NCBI GenBank assembly: GCA_964370765.1
Contig: CAYJKW010000027.1
Location: forward strand, 1-24,681
Source: CAYJBH01 sp964370765
GTDB lineage: Bacteria; Bacillota; Clostridia; Oscillospirales; Ruminococcaceae
Reading direction: 5' to 3'
Length of the DNA: 24,681 nucleotides
A program made the translations under genes and the position numbers. The notes under the pieces were generated by a model. The model saw nothing but the letters and a program-made list of their open reading frames with translations. It searched no databases and was not told the DNA's origin. Position 1 is the first letter of the stretch, and each line of letters begins with the position of its first letter. This document shows positions 15,409 through 24,325 of this stretch, piece by piece.

Positions 15409-17574
15409 ATGTATGTAATAAAGGGGTTTTCTAAAGAAGCGTGCCAACTGTTAAACCTTGCAATCAGGCAGGCAACCGAGATGTGCCATAGCTATGTTGG
15501 CAGTGAACACATCCTTCTTGCAATGTCAATGTCACCGCAAAGCAGGGGTGCTGCATTAATGTCAGCACATGGGTTAGGCGTTATCGGGGTTACAGAAAAG
15601 TTAACAAAGCGTTACCCTCCAGGTGACAAAAAACACAAATTGACACCAGATAGCTTTAATGATGAAGCAAAAAAACTGCTGCTTAATACTATCACTTTTG
15701 CAAAGGAACATGGTAGATCTGAGGCAAATCCATCCGACATTATGGTTGGGCTGCTTGGAGATGATCAAGGGTCCGCAACAAAACTATTAATGGATTGCGG
15801 AATGGATGTAGGTAATCTTTATAGATTGCTTATATTAGGCAGGGTTGGTACAGAGTCTCAGGTAACCAGACGAAAATCCAGCCTAGAAAAATACGGGATA
15901 GACATGGTAAAAAGTGCCCTTACTAAAGGATACGATCCCTGTATAGGACGTGACGAAGAGCTTAATTCTGTGATGTGTATACTATGTAGACGCAGTAAGA
16001 ATAACGCATGTTTAATAGGACCGGCAGGAGTAGGAAAAACAGCTATTGCAGAGGAACTTGCTATGCGTATAGCAATTGGACGTGCGCCTGATCCTTTAAA
16101 AAACAAGAGAATTATTGCAATAACCTCGGCCGAACTTGTTGCAGGTACAAAATACCGTGGCGACTTTGAAGAAAGGATTACCGCTATAATCAACGAAGTT
16201 ATAGCTGCAAAGGATGTAATACTTTTTGTAGATGAGTTGCACAGCCTACTATCAGCCGGCGGTGCCGAAGGCGCAGTAGATGCATCCAGTATACTAAAAC
16301 CGGCCTTAGCACGAGGTGATCTACAGATTTTAGGCGCCACAACGCAGGATGAATATCGAAGATATATAGAAAAGGACAGTGCATTCGAACGACGATTCGC
16401 ACCGATAAAGATAGAAGAACCATCTACCGAACAGGCAATAGCAATTTTACAGGGTGCAGCGATACGCTACGAGGACTTTCATGGGGTTAAGATATCTGAA
16501 GATGCAATTACTGCCGCTGTAAGACTATCAAAAATTTATATGCCATCGCGTTTTCTTCCTGATAAAGCAATAGATCTCATTGACGAGGCCGCAGCACATG
16601 ACAAAATATTTAACAATAGCGGTATAATTACGAGAGCCGATATCGTTAGAATCATCGACAAAAAAACCGGTGCATCTCTTCTTAGCGATACTATGTTAGA
16701 ACAAGAGCTAAAAAAGATTTTTTTCGGAAGAGATTCCGAGGTAAAAAAATTATGCCTTGCAATGCGCCGCTATTGTATGGGATTTAACAGAAAAAACAGT
16801 GTGGCAGCATCATTTGCATTTGTTGGACCACAGGGTGTGGGTAAGACAAAACTAGCGCAAACCCTTGCACGACTTATGTTTTCTAGTTCAAGATTTTTAA
16901 CTCTCGATCTATCGCAGTATAGCCACACATCGCCTTTAACAGGTGCAGCAGCAGGATATGTCGGGCATGAAAAAGCCGGTGTTCTTACCGAGTTTGTTCG
17001 ACAAAATCCAACCTGCTTATTACTTTTAAAAGGCTTTGACAATGCAGTACCGGAGGTAAGGCAGTTGGTATTATCTATATTAAAGGAGGGACTATTACTT
17101 GATAATAACTCTTATAAAGTTAACTTCCAATCCTGCATTATAATTTTGACAATAGAGGGTACTTCGGCATTTAGTAGCCTTGGCTTTGAGGGGCAAGAAA
17201 AAGAACACCCACTACCACAAGGGCTGGGGGGTGTAGTTGATGAAGTCATAACATTAAAAAGACCAGAATTTGAAATTATGTATAAAATTGTCACCTATAA
17301 TGTAGGACTGCATATTGATGAAATGAAAAAAAGCGGTATAGATTGTAGTGTTACACAGCAACTTATAAAAAAGATAACACAGGAATTATTAAATCGAAAG
17401 GAAGGTGCAGCATGGTTAGATAGTATAATAAAAAGCCGACTGTTGGACCCGCTTTGTGAAAAGCTATCCGGAACTGTCGGCTATTGTAGAGTAGAAATCG
17501 ATGTTGATGGTGCAGTAATAGTTAAAGAGCAACAACCCGCTCAACAACCGTCACCGCTAATGTTGCAAAACTAA
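15409..17574 (+). CDS. Clp-family AAA+ protein with degenerate second ATPase domain
   Basis: This 721-residue protein resembles ClpA/ClpC unfoldases. An N-terminal Clp repeat domain (about 1-145) is followed by D1 with Walker A GPAGVGKT (204-211), pore loop GTKYRGDF, Walker B ILFVDE (D275, E276) and Arg finger ERRF (327-330). The ClpC middle coiled coil is absent. D2 keeps Walker A GPQGVGKT (473-480) and pore loop GYVGHE, but Walker B reads CLLLLKG (536-542), so the Asp and Glu are replaced by K541 and G542. The sensor-1 Asn (TSN) is replaced by IEG, and the sensor-2 GAR is GAA. An LGF at 591-593 could be the ClpP-docking loop. GGAG lies seven bases before the ATG. D1 is probably active and D2 probably a non-hydrolysing ring. 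The 3' end overlaps the convergent PAP2 gene by 53 bp. Confidence 0.85.
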   Translation: MYVIKGFSKEACQLLNLAIRQATEMCHSYVGSEHILLAMSMSPQSRGAALMSAHGLGVIGVTEKLTKRYPPGDKKHKLTPDSFNDEAKKLLLNTITFAKEHGRSEANPSDIMVGLLGDDQGSATKLLMDCGMDVGNLYRLLILGRVGTESQVTRRKSSLEKYGIDMVKSALTKGYDPCIGRDEELNSVMCILCRRSKNNACLIGPAGVGKTAIAEELAMRIAIGRAPDPLKNKRIIAITSAELVAGTKYRGDFEERITAIINEVIAAKDVILFVDELHSLLSAGGAEGAVDASSILKPALARGDLQILGATTQDEYRRYIEKDSAFERRFAPIKIEEPSTEQAIAILQGAAIRYEDFHGVKISEDAITAAVRLSKIYMPSRFLPDKAIDLIDEAAAHDKIFNNSGIITRADIVRIIDKKTGASLLSDTMLEQELKKIFFGRDSEVKKLCLAMRRYCMGFNRKNSVAASFAFVGPQGVGKTKLAQTLARLMFSSSRFLTLDLSQYSHTSPLTGAAAGYVGHEKAGVLTEFVRQNPTCLLLLKGFDNAVPEVRQLVLSILKEGLLLDNNSYKVNFQSCIIILTIEGTSAFSSLGFEGQEKEHPLPQGLGGVVDEVITLKRPEFEIMYKIVTYNVGLHIDEMKKSGIDCSVTQQLIKKITQELLNRKEGAAWLDSIIKSRLLDPLCEKLSGTVGYCRVEIDVDGAVIVKEQQPAQQPSPLMLQN

Positions 17575-18046
17575 TTCCCATTACACTACCTGCGATAACA
17601 TCACTTGGGTAATGAACAAAAAGATAAACGCGTGAAAAGGCAATCAGCGATGCAATAACAAGTGCTAAAGCAGCATATTCCGGCAACATAAGATATATTA
17701 CCCCTGCCGCTGAAAAAGCTGCTGAGCTATGTGCCGACGGAAATGAATGACCTGATGGTCTGCGTATAGTTAATACATGGCTTTTATCATGATCGCAGGG
17801 GCGTTTGCGTTTTGCAAGTCTTTTAATAAGTACAAGGCAAAAAATAGTAGAAAATGCAAGACCTGTAAACATCGCTTCACCAGTAAAACCCTTACCGGTC
17901 ATTATAAAGAAGATAATAAATAACAGCCAAACAAAACCGTTATCTCCAAGGTATGTTATAAAGGCAAATATTTTGTCCAAAACCTTGTTACGGTGCCGCT
18001 GTATCCAGTAGATAATCACCTTATCAATCTTAATTATGGATTTCAT
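17522..18046 (-). CDS. PAP2-family membrane phosphatase
   Basis: This 174-residue membrane enzyme with about five helices has the three parts of the PAP2 active site: KRLAKRKRP (K-x6-RP), PSGHSFPSAHS and SRVYLFVHYPSD with the catalytic His pair. Family members remove phosphate from lipid phosphates such as undecaprenyl pyrophosphate (bacitracin-resistance type) or phosphatidylglycerol phosphate. A short single-domain protein like this fits either. The ATG at 18046 is preferred because AGGTGA lies six bases upstream, whereas the GTG at 18055 sits on that site. The ribosome site overlaps the apbE stop (TAGGTG). It is the last gene of the nadD operon, and its end overlaps the Clp gene on the other strand. 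Confidence 0.88.
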   Translation of the reverse strand: MKSIIKIDKVIIYWIQRHRNKVLDKIFAFITYLGDNGFVWLLFIIFFIMTGKGFTGEAMFTGLAFSTIFCLVLIKRLAKRKRPCDHDKSHVLTIRRPSGHSFPSAHSSAAFSAAGVIYLMLPEYAALALVIASLIAFSRVYLFVHYPSDVIAGSVMGISFATLAVTVVERVVAL

Positions 18047-18055
18047 TACCGTCAC

Positions 18056-19048
18056 CTATTGCGTAATATACTGCGAAAAGTTTGTGCTTTGTGTCTGTGT
18101 GCCATCCTTGGCAACTAAAAGAACCTCTATTTTTTCTTGTGTTTGCACAAGTTCTAAGGCCTGTTGTATTGCAACTGTAAAAAGTGCGGTAGAGAACGCA
18201 TCGGCTATTGCTGAGTTTTTTGCAATTACCGCTACCGACGCATGGTGTGTTGGCGGATACAGCGTTACCGGATCGATAATATGACCGAAACTCTGCCCAT
18301 CTACAGTATAGCTTCGCAGATAATTCCCGCTTACTACCATTGTGTATCCATCCATTAGGGTTATCTTGTGAAGGATCTCTCCACCGTTAGGATCCTCTAT
18401 TCCCACGGTCCATCCATTGCCGTCTTTATCTCCGATTGCAACAATATTTCCACCCATCGACAAAAGTAAATTGTTATAGCCTTGTTCCCTCATGCCCTCG
18501 GCAATTTTATCAGCTGCAAACCCCTTTGCCACTCCACCGACATCCAATATCATCGATGGGTCAGCAAGGTAGACTGTAGAATTTTGTTCGTCTATCACAA
18601 TATCTTCTATGTTGCAATGTTTGGCCGCCTGTTGAAGTGCTAAATCGTCAGGTATCACTTCGTCAATTCTCGCATCTCTCCATACGGCCGTTACAGCTCC
18701 CATCGCTATATTCATAGCCCCGTTTGTGTCTTCATAAAGCTGTTTGGAAAATACAAGTAGTTCCAACAGTTCGGCACCAACGGTTACCGGCTGGGTCGTA
18801 GCTGTACGGTTTAGGGTTGCAATATTTACTACCCCATCATATTCGTTATATGCATCAAAGATGCGGTGATATTTTTCGGTTAGTTGTTCTACCTCCTCAA
18901 ACATCTCATCAAATGCTTCTTCGGAGGTAGCCTGCCCTGTGACGGTAATAACTGTATCAAACTTATCAACCATACTACGGCGATAACTTTGGTCGCTACA
19001 GCTACACAGCAAAAGCAGAGCTAGTAATAAAGGTAGTAACCTTTTCAT
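18056..19048 (-). CDS. apbE: FAD:protein FMN transferase, ApbE family lipoprotein
   Basis: This 330-residue enzyme attaches FMN covalently to Thr/Ser of target flavoproteins outside the membrane, using FAD and Mg2+. An N-terminal signal with a run of leucines and lipobox LCSC suggests lipid anchoring at C17. Family motifs are LDVGGVAKGFAADKI (FAD binding), LLSMGGNIVAIG, the HIIDPVTLYPP segment and the metal-binding AIADAFSTALF near the C-terminus. Its ATG overlaps the leuS stop by one base (TAATG). No flavoprotein target such as an Rnf subunit or FMN-binding domain protein is encoded in this window, so its substrate is elsewhere. Confidence 0.93.
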   Translation of the reverse strand: MKRLLPLLLALLLLCSCSDQSYRRSMVDKFDTVITVTGQATSEEAFDEMFEEVEQLTEKYHRIFDAYNEYDGVVNIATLNRTATTQPVTVGAELLELLVFSKQLYEDTNGAMNIAMGAVTAVWRDARIDEVIPDDLALQQAAKHCNIEDIVIDEQNSTVYLADPSMILDVGGVAKGFAADKIAEGMREQGYNNLLLSMGGNIVAIGDKDGNGWTVGIEDPNGGEILHKITLMDGYTMVVSGNYLRSYTVDGQSFGHIIDPVTLYPPTHHASVAVIAKNSAIADAFSTALFTVAIQQALELVQTQEKIEVLLVAKDGTQTQSTNFSQYITQ

Positions 19049-21450
19049 TACACCACTATGTTGACAAGTCTACCCGGCACATAAAGTTCTTTGCGTATTG
19101 TTTTGCCCTCTATCAACGGCGCTACCTCTGGCAAAGCTTTTGCATTGGCCAAAACCTCTGCAGCATCGGCAGTAGCGGACACCTTAATCCTTGCCTTAAT
19201 CTTTCCGGTTACCTGTATGGCAATCTCTACAGTGTCCTCACTGCATCTTGCCTCATCATATTTAGGCCAAGAATTACCCTCTATGCCTGTTCCGAATCCA
19301 GCCAGTTCCCACATCTCTTCTGCCATGTGTGGTGCTAAAGGAGAAAGCAAGATTGTAAAGGTTTTTAGTTCATCCCTTGTAATTCCACCTGCGGAATTAA
19401 TATCATTAATAAGACTCATCATTGCTGCAATCGCAGTATTCGCTTTTAGGTTTTCTATGTCTTCTCCGACCTTCTTTATTGTTCGGTTAAAGGCAGTTTC
19501 CAGTTCAGCCCGATAGCCTTCACCCTCTACAATGTTTTCGAGAAGGGCATAGCTACGCTCAAGAAATCGCCTACAACCTTTAATAGAGGATGAGTTCCAG
19601 GGTGCGGTCTTCTCAAAGTCTCCGATAAACATCTCATAAAGGCGCATTGTGTCGGCGCCGTAACTGTTAACAATCTCATCGGGATTAACAACATTGCCGC
19701 GAGATTTAGACATCTTCTCCCCGTCTTCACCCAGAATCATTCCGTGGCTGGTGCGTTTAGCATATGGTTCACTACAGGGTACAACGCCAATATCATATAA
19801 AAACTTATGCCAAAAACGGCTGTAGAGCAGATGCAGGGTTGTATGTTCCATGCCTCCATTATACCAGTCTACCGGTAGCCAGTAGTTAAGCGCCTCTTTT
19901 GACGCTATTCCGGTGGTACAGTCAGGGTCAAGATATCGTAAAAAATACCAGCTTGAACCTGCCCACTGTGGCATTGTATCGGTTTCCCTTTTTGCCGGTG
20001 CACCGCAACACGGACAGTCAGTAGCTATCCAATCTGTTAGTCTTGCAAGTGGTGATTCTCCGTCAACACCCGGTTCAAAATCGGGTAGATCCGGTAGTAT
20101 TAGTGGAAGCTCAGCTTCCGGCAACGGCACCCATCCGCAACTGTCACAGTTTACCATAGGTATTGGCTCACCCCAGTAACGTTGGCGAGAGAATACCCAA
20201 TCGCGTAGTTTAAAGTTTGTTTTGGGTTCTGCCTTTCCATCAGCCTTTAGTTTTTCAACTATTGCTACCTTTGCCTCATCAACCGACATATCATTAATAA
20301 AACCCGAGTTTACCATGGTTCCTGTTTCACAGTCGGTAAAGGCTTCCTTAGTAATATCCCCACCGGCAACAACCTCTATAATGGGTAGGTTAAACGTTTT
20401 TGCAAACTCGTAGTCACGGGTATCATGTCCCGGAACGGCCATTATTGCACCGGTACCATAACCAGCCAGTACATAATCTGAGATAAATATTGGTATCTCG
20501 GCACCGTTTGCAGGATTTATTGCCTTAACACCATCAAGGCATACACCTGTTTTTTCTTTTGCAAGCTCGGTACGCTCAAAATCACTTTTTGCTCCGGCTG
20601 CAGCTATATAAGCATCTAACTCAGAGGTGTTTTTTAGCAACGAGCGCCACTCAGTAACAAGCTCATGTTCCGGTGCCAGCACCATATAGGTAGCACCAAA
20701 AAGTGTGTCCGGTCTTGTAGTGTACACCGTTATCTCATCATCTGCAGTAGTATTAAAAACAACCTCGGCACCATGGCTTTTACCTATCCAGTTTAGCTGC
20801 TGTGTTTTTACACGCTCAATAAACTTAACATCGGTAAGATCGTCGGCAAGCCGCTCGGCATACTTTGTAATCGCAAGCATCCACTGACTTTTAACCTTGC
20901 GTTCTACCTCACTGCCACAACGCTCACAACCGCCGTTAACAACCTCTTCGTTTGCAAGAACAACACGACAACCAGTACAAAAATTAACCGCCATCTCCTT
21001 TTTATAGGCAAGTCCTTTTTTGTATAGTTGTAAGAAAATCCACTGTGTCCAACGATAGTAGTTAGGGTCGGTGGTGTTTACCTCACGATCCCAATCAAAT
21101 GATAACCCAAGGCTTTTAAGTTGAAATTTAAACCTTGCAACGTTATCGGCAGTTACCTTTGCAGGATGAATTTTATTTTTCATTGCAAAGTTTTCGGTAG
21201 GTAGCCCAAAAGCATCCCAGCCCATTGGATAAAGTACATTGTATCCTAAAAATCTCTTTTTCCTCGCTACAGCATCTAGTGCCACATAGCTTCGTGGATG
21301 CCCTACATGCAGACCTGCACCGGATGGGTACGGAAACTCTACAAGGCCATAAAACTTAGGTTTATCACTACCATTTTTTGCTGCAAATGGCTTTGTGTCA
21401 TCCCAATGTTTTTGCCATTTACTTTCTATATTGCTGTGGTTATAGCTCAT
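19048..21450 (-). CDS. leuS: leucyl-tRNA synthetase
   Basis: This 800-residue class Ia synthetase charges tRNA-Leu. The HIGH-type motif appears as HVGH in YPSGAGLHVGHPRSYV, and KMSKS in GEKMSKSRGNVVNPDE. Two cysteine pairs in the zinc region (CTGC and CERCG, about 150-180), a CP1 editing domain with TTRPDTLFGATYMVLAPEH and GTGAIMAVPGHD, and the leucine-specific stretch follow in the usual order. Length is normal for bacterial LeuRS. An in-frame GTG at 21468 is rejected because the GGGAGG site (minus strand, 21461-21466) would lie inside the gene. The ATG at 21450 is correctly spaced and overlaps the rsfS stop by one base. Confidence 0.97.
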   Translation of the reverse strand: MSYNHSNIESKWQKHWDDTKPFAAKNGSDKPKFYGLVEFPYPSGAGLHVGHPRSYVALDAVARKKRFLGYNVLYPMGWDAFGLPTENFAMKNKIHPAKVTADNVARFKFQLKSLGLSFDWDREVNTTDPNYYRWTQWIFLQLYKKGLAYKKEMAVNFCTGCRVVLANEEVVNGGCERCGSEVERKVKSQWMLAITKYAERLADDLTDVKFIERVKTQQLNWIGKSHGAEVVFNTTADDEITVYTTRPDTLFGATYMVLAPEHELVTEWRSLLKNTSELDAYIAAAGAKSDFERTELAKEKTGVCLDGVKAINPANGAEIPIFISDYVLAGYGTGAIMAVPGHDTRDYEFAKTFNLPIIEVVAGGDITKEAFTDCETGTMVNSGFINDMSVDEAKVAIVEKLKADGKAEPKTNFKLRDWVFSRQRYWGEPIPMVNCDSCGWVPLPEAELPLILPDLPDFEPGVDGESPLARLTDWIATDCPCCGAPAKRETDTMPQWAGSSWYFLRYLDPDCTTGIASKEALNYWLPVDWYNGGMEHTTLHLLYSRFWHKFLYDIGVVPCSEPYAKRTSHGMILGEDGEKMSKSRGNVVNPDEIVNSYGADTMRLYEMFIGDFEKTAPWNSSSIKGCRRFLERSYALLENIVEGEGYRAELETAFNRTIKKVGEDIENLKANTAIAAMMSLINDINSAGGITRDELKTFTILLSPLAPHMAEEMWELAGFGTGIEGNSWPKYDEARCSEDTVEIAIQVTGKIKARIKVSATADAAEVLANAKALPEVAPLIEGKTIRKELYVPGRLVNIVV

Positions 21451-21809
21451 TAATTCTGTTCCTCCCACTCCGAATCACTAACTGGCTTTGCATCTGCCCA
21501 AAGTGTTTCAAGCTTATAAAACTCTCTTGCCTCGGGATGGAAAATATGCACGATTACACCGTAGTAGTCTATTAATATCCAGTTGCGGCTTTCGTAACCC
21601 TCTATCCTTGCCGGGGCAACGCCCTGCTCTTTAAGCTTAAATTCGAGCTCGTCTGCTAGTGCACGCACCTGTGTAGTACTGTTACCGGTTGCAATTACTA
21701 TATAATCGCAAAGTACGGTAACCTCCTCTGTTTTTAATACCTTAACCTCGCCTGCTTTTTTGTTGTCGAGGATTGCTGCTGCCTTTACGGCAAGTTCTTT
21801 TGAGGTCAT
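21450..21809 (-). CDS. rsfS: ribosome silencing factor RsfS
   Basis: This 119-residue protein of the RsfS/Iojap/YbeB family binds ribosomal protein uL14 (L14) and blocks subunit joining, mainly in starvation. Conserved parts are CDYIVIATGNSTTQVRALAD and the C-terminal WILIDYYGVIVHIFHPEAREFYKLE with its tryptophans. Its ATG overlaps the upstream stop by four bases (ATGA), with GGAG before it. Placement after nadD/yqeK is conserved in many Firmicutes; here an LCP gene lies between. Confidence 0.95.
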   Translation of the reverse strand: MTSKELAVKAAAILDNKKAGEVKVLKTEEVTVLCDYIVIATGNSTTQVRALADELEFKLKEQGVAPARIEGYESRNWILIDYYGVIVHIFHPEAREFYKLETLWADAKPVSDSEWEEQN

Positions 21810-22936
21810 TCTACTGCTCCTTCACTTTCTATTATTCCGCCCATGCTTTGTACCGAGCCATCCAGCTCTACTGTTTTTTGGTATTCTATAATTCCGAGTT
21901 CCTCCGGCGGCACCGGGTCGGAATATGGTCTAAAGTAATCGTTTAATATCTGATATGTCGGACTATAGTGTGCCGATAGGAATGCGCTGTTCTGCCCAAC
22001 TATATCAAAGTATTCGGTAAAGCCCTCACCCGGCATAGTTGCCATTATGATATTTTCGGCCGGTACATTCATTGCAGTCATGGCAAGTGACCCCATCGTT
22101 GCAAGGTCCATGTCGGTGTTAACAAAGCTTACATAATATGGCATAAGCTTTATGACATCTGACAGAGGAAGCGAAGTAAACTCTTTAAAAAGTGCCGCAT
22201 AAAAGTATCTTTGTACTAAAAGCCGATCTATATCTGCATTTGAATACTCTCTTGATCTTACAAACACCTCAGCATGTGCACCGTCAACCGTATAGTAGTT
22301 GCCTGCCTCGTAGGTAGGCTCAGGGTTCGTATTACCATTTGCATCTTGTTGGTATATATCCCTTGGTGCATAAATTTCTATCCCACCCATTGCATCTACA
22401 ACACCTTTAAACGACTCCATATTAATAGTGACATAATAATCGATAGGCAGTTTAAACTGATCATATATACATTGTGCAAGGGCACCGATACGATCGCTTG
22501 GGTCGTCGGCATTACGGTATAGGGCATTTATCTTTAATGCACCGGGGCCCGAGCCAGTGTCATACTCCGTTCCTATATAGGTATCTCTCGGTATCTGGAA
22601 GATAGACATCTTCTGTGCTTTAATATCAAAACTTACATACATTATAAGGTCGGTTAAACCTTGGGTTGGATCATTACCTCGCCCCTCCTCAAAATCTATA
22701 CCGGCAACAAGGATATTTACCACATCACCACGTAGCTCTTCTGCGGTTGCAATTTCACTTGGTAAAACCCCCGATATACTGGTACCAACCAGATTATCAA
22801 GATATATATATGTGCCCGCTCCAAGACCGGTAACAGAAATTATCAGTACCAAAAGCACCGTCATAAAACGATTGAATATACTTTTTTGCCTGCGCCTTTG
22901 GCGCACGCTTAGGTTGTTTTTTTTATTCCTGCTCAA
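21806..22936 (-). CDS. LytR-CpsA-Psr (LCP) family cell-wall polymer ligase
   Basis: This 376-residue membrane-anchored protein has a basic cytoplasmic N-terminus, one membrane helix at about 24-46 and the outer LCP domain. LCP enzymes move teichoic acid or capsular polymers from undecaprenyl carriers to peptidoglycan. Hallmarks are NILVAGIDF, FQIPRDTYIG, GALKINALYRN, DYYVTINMESFKGVVDAMGGIEI and the catalytic Arg regions VRSREYSNADIDRLLVQR. The start is TTG at 22936 with AAAGGA seven bases upstream. This lies inside the 3' end of the nadD-yqeK gene (14-nt overlap), and no nearby ATG keeps the basic N-terminus. Its presence in the nadD-rsfS operon is seen in some Clostridia. Confidence 0.9.
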   Translation of the reverse strand: MSRNKKNNLSVRQRRRQKSIFNRFMTVLLVLIISVTGLGAGTYIYLDNLVGTSISGVLPSEIATAEELRGDVVNILVAGIDFEEGRGNDPTQGLTDLIMYVSFDIKAQKMSIFQIPRDTYIGTEYDTGSGPGALKINALYRNADDPSDRIGALAQCIYDQFKLPIDYYVTINMESFKGVVDAMGGIEIYAPRDIYQQDANGNTNPEPTYEAGNYYTVDGAHAEVFVRSREYSNADIDRLLVQRYFYAALFKEFTSLPLSDVIKLMPYYVSFVNTDMDLATMGSLAMTAMNVPAENIIMATMPGEGFTEYFDIVGQNSAFLSAHYSPTYQILNDYFRPYSDPVPPEELGIIEYQKTVELDGSVQSMGGIIESEGAVE

Positions 22937-24092
22937 TTATTTTTCCTTTCAGCTCATCTATAGCTTGAAGTGTGTAGGTTGATATCGGCTTAGAATCCTG
23001 AGAAAGCCAATGTAAACACAACTCCAAAGATGCAAGAAGTGCAGTATCCAGATCTAAAAGTGCCATCGTGCGAAGATCTGCAAGCTCGGCAAATTCCCTA
23101 TCTTCACTTACCATATCGGAAAGATAGATAATCTTATCAAGCTTCGACATTCCTGCTTTACCTGTAGAATGCCAGCGTATTGCAGACAATATCTCCTCGT
23201 CTAAAACCATTAATTCTTGTTTTGCAAATTCGGCACCGGCAAAGCCATGCCAGACAGAAAAGGGCAAATCCTGCCATTTAATCATTATACCACTATTTTT
23301 TATTAGTTGCAACATCTTTTCCTGCGAAAACTCCTTGGCTACATCGTGTAGCAAGGCAGCCGCACAAGCCTTATAGTTATTAACTCCATTTTTTCTCGCA
23401 AGCTTTATAGCCATTTTACAGACCATTAAGGTATGATGGTTTCGCTTTGCGCTAAGCTGTTTTTCTACCTTCCTTGCAATGGTCCGCAGATGCACCGCCC
23501 TATATAACTTTTCTTCAGTAACAATTTCCAAAACTCTATCAGGTATTAACTCACTACAATCCTGTGAAAGTTGAAGTCTTGTCCTAATCTCACCGGAAGA
23601 TATTACAAAAGGTTTCATCGACAAAAGCAGAGCATCTCCTCCAAGGTTATTAATCGCCATTACTACAGATGTAACTCTACGGCTATCTACATCATCTCTG
23701 ATTGCTGCAACGATTGTACAAAGATTTATTATTTCTTTATATCGGTGCCATTTTGAGAAATATAAAAGCATATCGCTACCCATAAGTAGCTCTATTTTAA
23801 AACCCGGGTATTTCTTCCTTAGGTATAAAAGAGTATCTATTGTATAGCTTGGTTTATTGCGTTTTAGTTCATAATCCAACACAGTACATTCGCAATTTAC
23901 TAAACATGCTAACGCCCTCGACATCTTTAGTCGTATTTTTTTTGGGCATGGTGGCATATTCTTATGTACGGGGTTGCCGGTTGGCACTAAAACCACAAGA
24001 TCAGGTTTTCTTGCCGCGACTGCTTCATTTATTAGCGTTAGGTGACCATTGTGTGGGGGGTTGAACGCAGAACCAAACATCAGAATTTTCAT
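22923..24092 (-). CDS. nadD: NadD-YqeK fusion: nicotinate-nucleotide adenylyltransferase plus HD phosphohydrolase
   Basis: This 389-residue bifunctional protein carries two parts usually made by adjacent genes. Residues 1 to about 195 are NadD, which adenylates nicotinate mononucleotide in NAD synthesis: GSAFNPPHNGH is the HxGH nucleotidyl-transfer motif (family usually GGTFDPxHxGH), and VISSGEIR the ISSTxIR motif. Residues from about 205 are a YqeK-type HD domain, with NHHTLMV, ALLHDVAKE, WHGFAGA and IYLSDMV as metal ligands; YqeK members cleave diadenosine tetraphosphate. The frame is open throughout, so the join is real within this sequence. The ATG at 24092 fits the NadD N-terminus; a TTG at 24104 is possible. 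No strong ribosome site is seen. First gene of its operon. Confidence 0.92.
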   Translation of the reverse strand: MKILMFGSAFNPPHNGHLTLINEAVAARKPDLVVLVPTGNPVHKNMPPCPKKIRLKMSRALACLVNCECTVLDYELKRNKPSYTIDTLLYLRKKYPGFKIELLMGSDMLLYFSKWHRYKEIINLCTIVAAIRDDVDSRRVTSVVMAINNLGGDALLLSMKPFVISSGEIRTRLQLSQDCSELIPDRVLEIVTEEKLYRAVHLRTIARKVEKQLSAKRNHHTLMVCKMAIKLARKNGVNNYKACAAALLHDVAKEFSQEKMLQLIKNSGIMIKWQDLPFSVWHGFAGAEFAKQELMVLDEEILSAIRWHSTGKAGMSKLDKIIYLSDMVSEDREFAELADLRTMALLDLDTALLASLELCLHWLSQDSKPISTYTLQAIDELKGKIIEQE

Positions 24093-24123
24093 TAACTGTA
24101 CCAAGATGTATACCGATAGTTAT

Positions 24124-24151
24124 ATTATAGCATATTTAAAACTAAATTCAA
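24124..24151 (-). promoter_or_regulatory. promoter of the nadD-lcp-rsfS-leuS-apbE-PAP2 operon
   Basis: On the minus strand TTGAAT (24146-24151), a 16-bp spacer and TATAAT (24124-24129) place the start near 24117, about 25 nt before the nadD ATG. Confidence 0.7.
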
Positions 24152-24325
24152 TAATATATATCAATATGTTACATGGTTTAATACATAGTACTGTACATTT
24201 ATTATGCAACAAAGCATATTCTACCGTACGTTTTACATCTCATCTACCACTGTAATAATGAACAATAATACACTAGTGTTGTGTAATGTCACAAAAAATT
24301 ATTGCATCCTTGTGCAAAAAGAGTA

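Noticed and set aside
15371..15410. TTGACA (15371-15376) and TATAAT (15405-15410) as the Clp promoter
   Set aside because: The two are 28 bp apart and the TATAAT overlaps the Clp start codon. Another -10 must be used, but I cannot name it.
15858..16340. 160-codon minus frame inside the Clp gene
   Set aside because: The plus strand carries unmistakable AAA+ motifs over the same bases; the reverse frame has no start signals.
24270..24279. 10-bp palindrome ACACTAGTGT in the right intergenic region
   Set aside because: Short, with no second copy nearby and no clear relation to either promoter.
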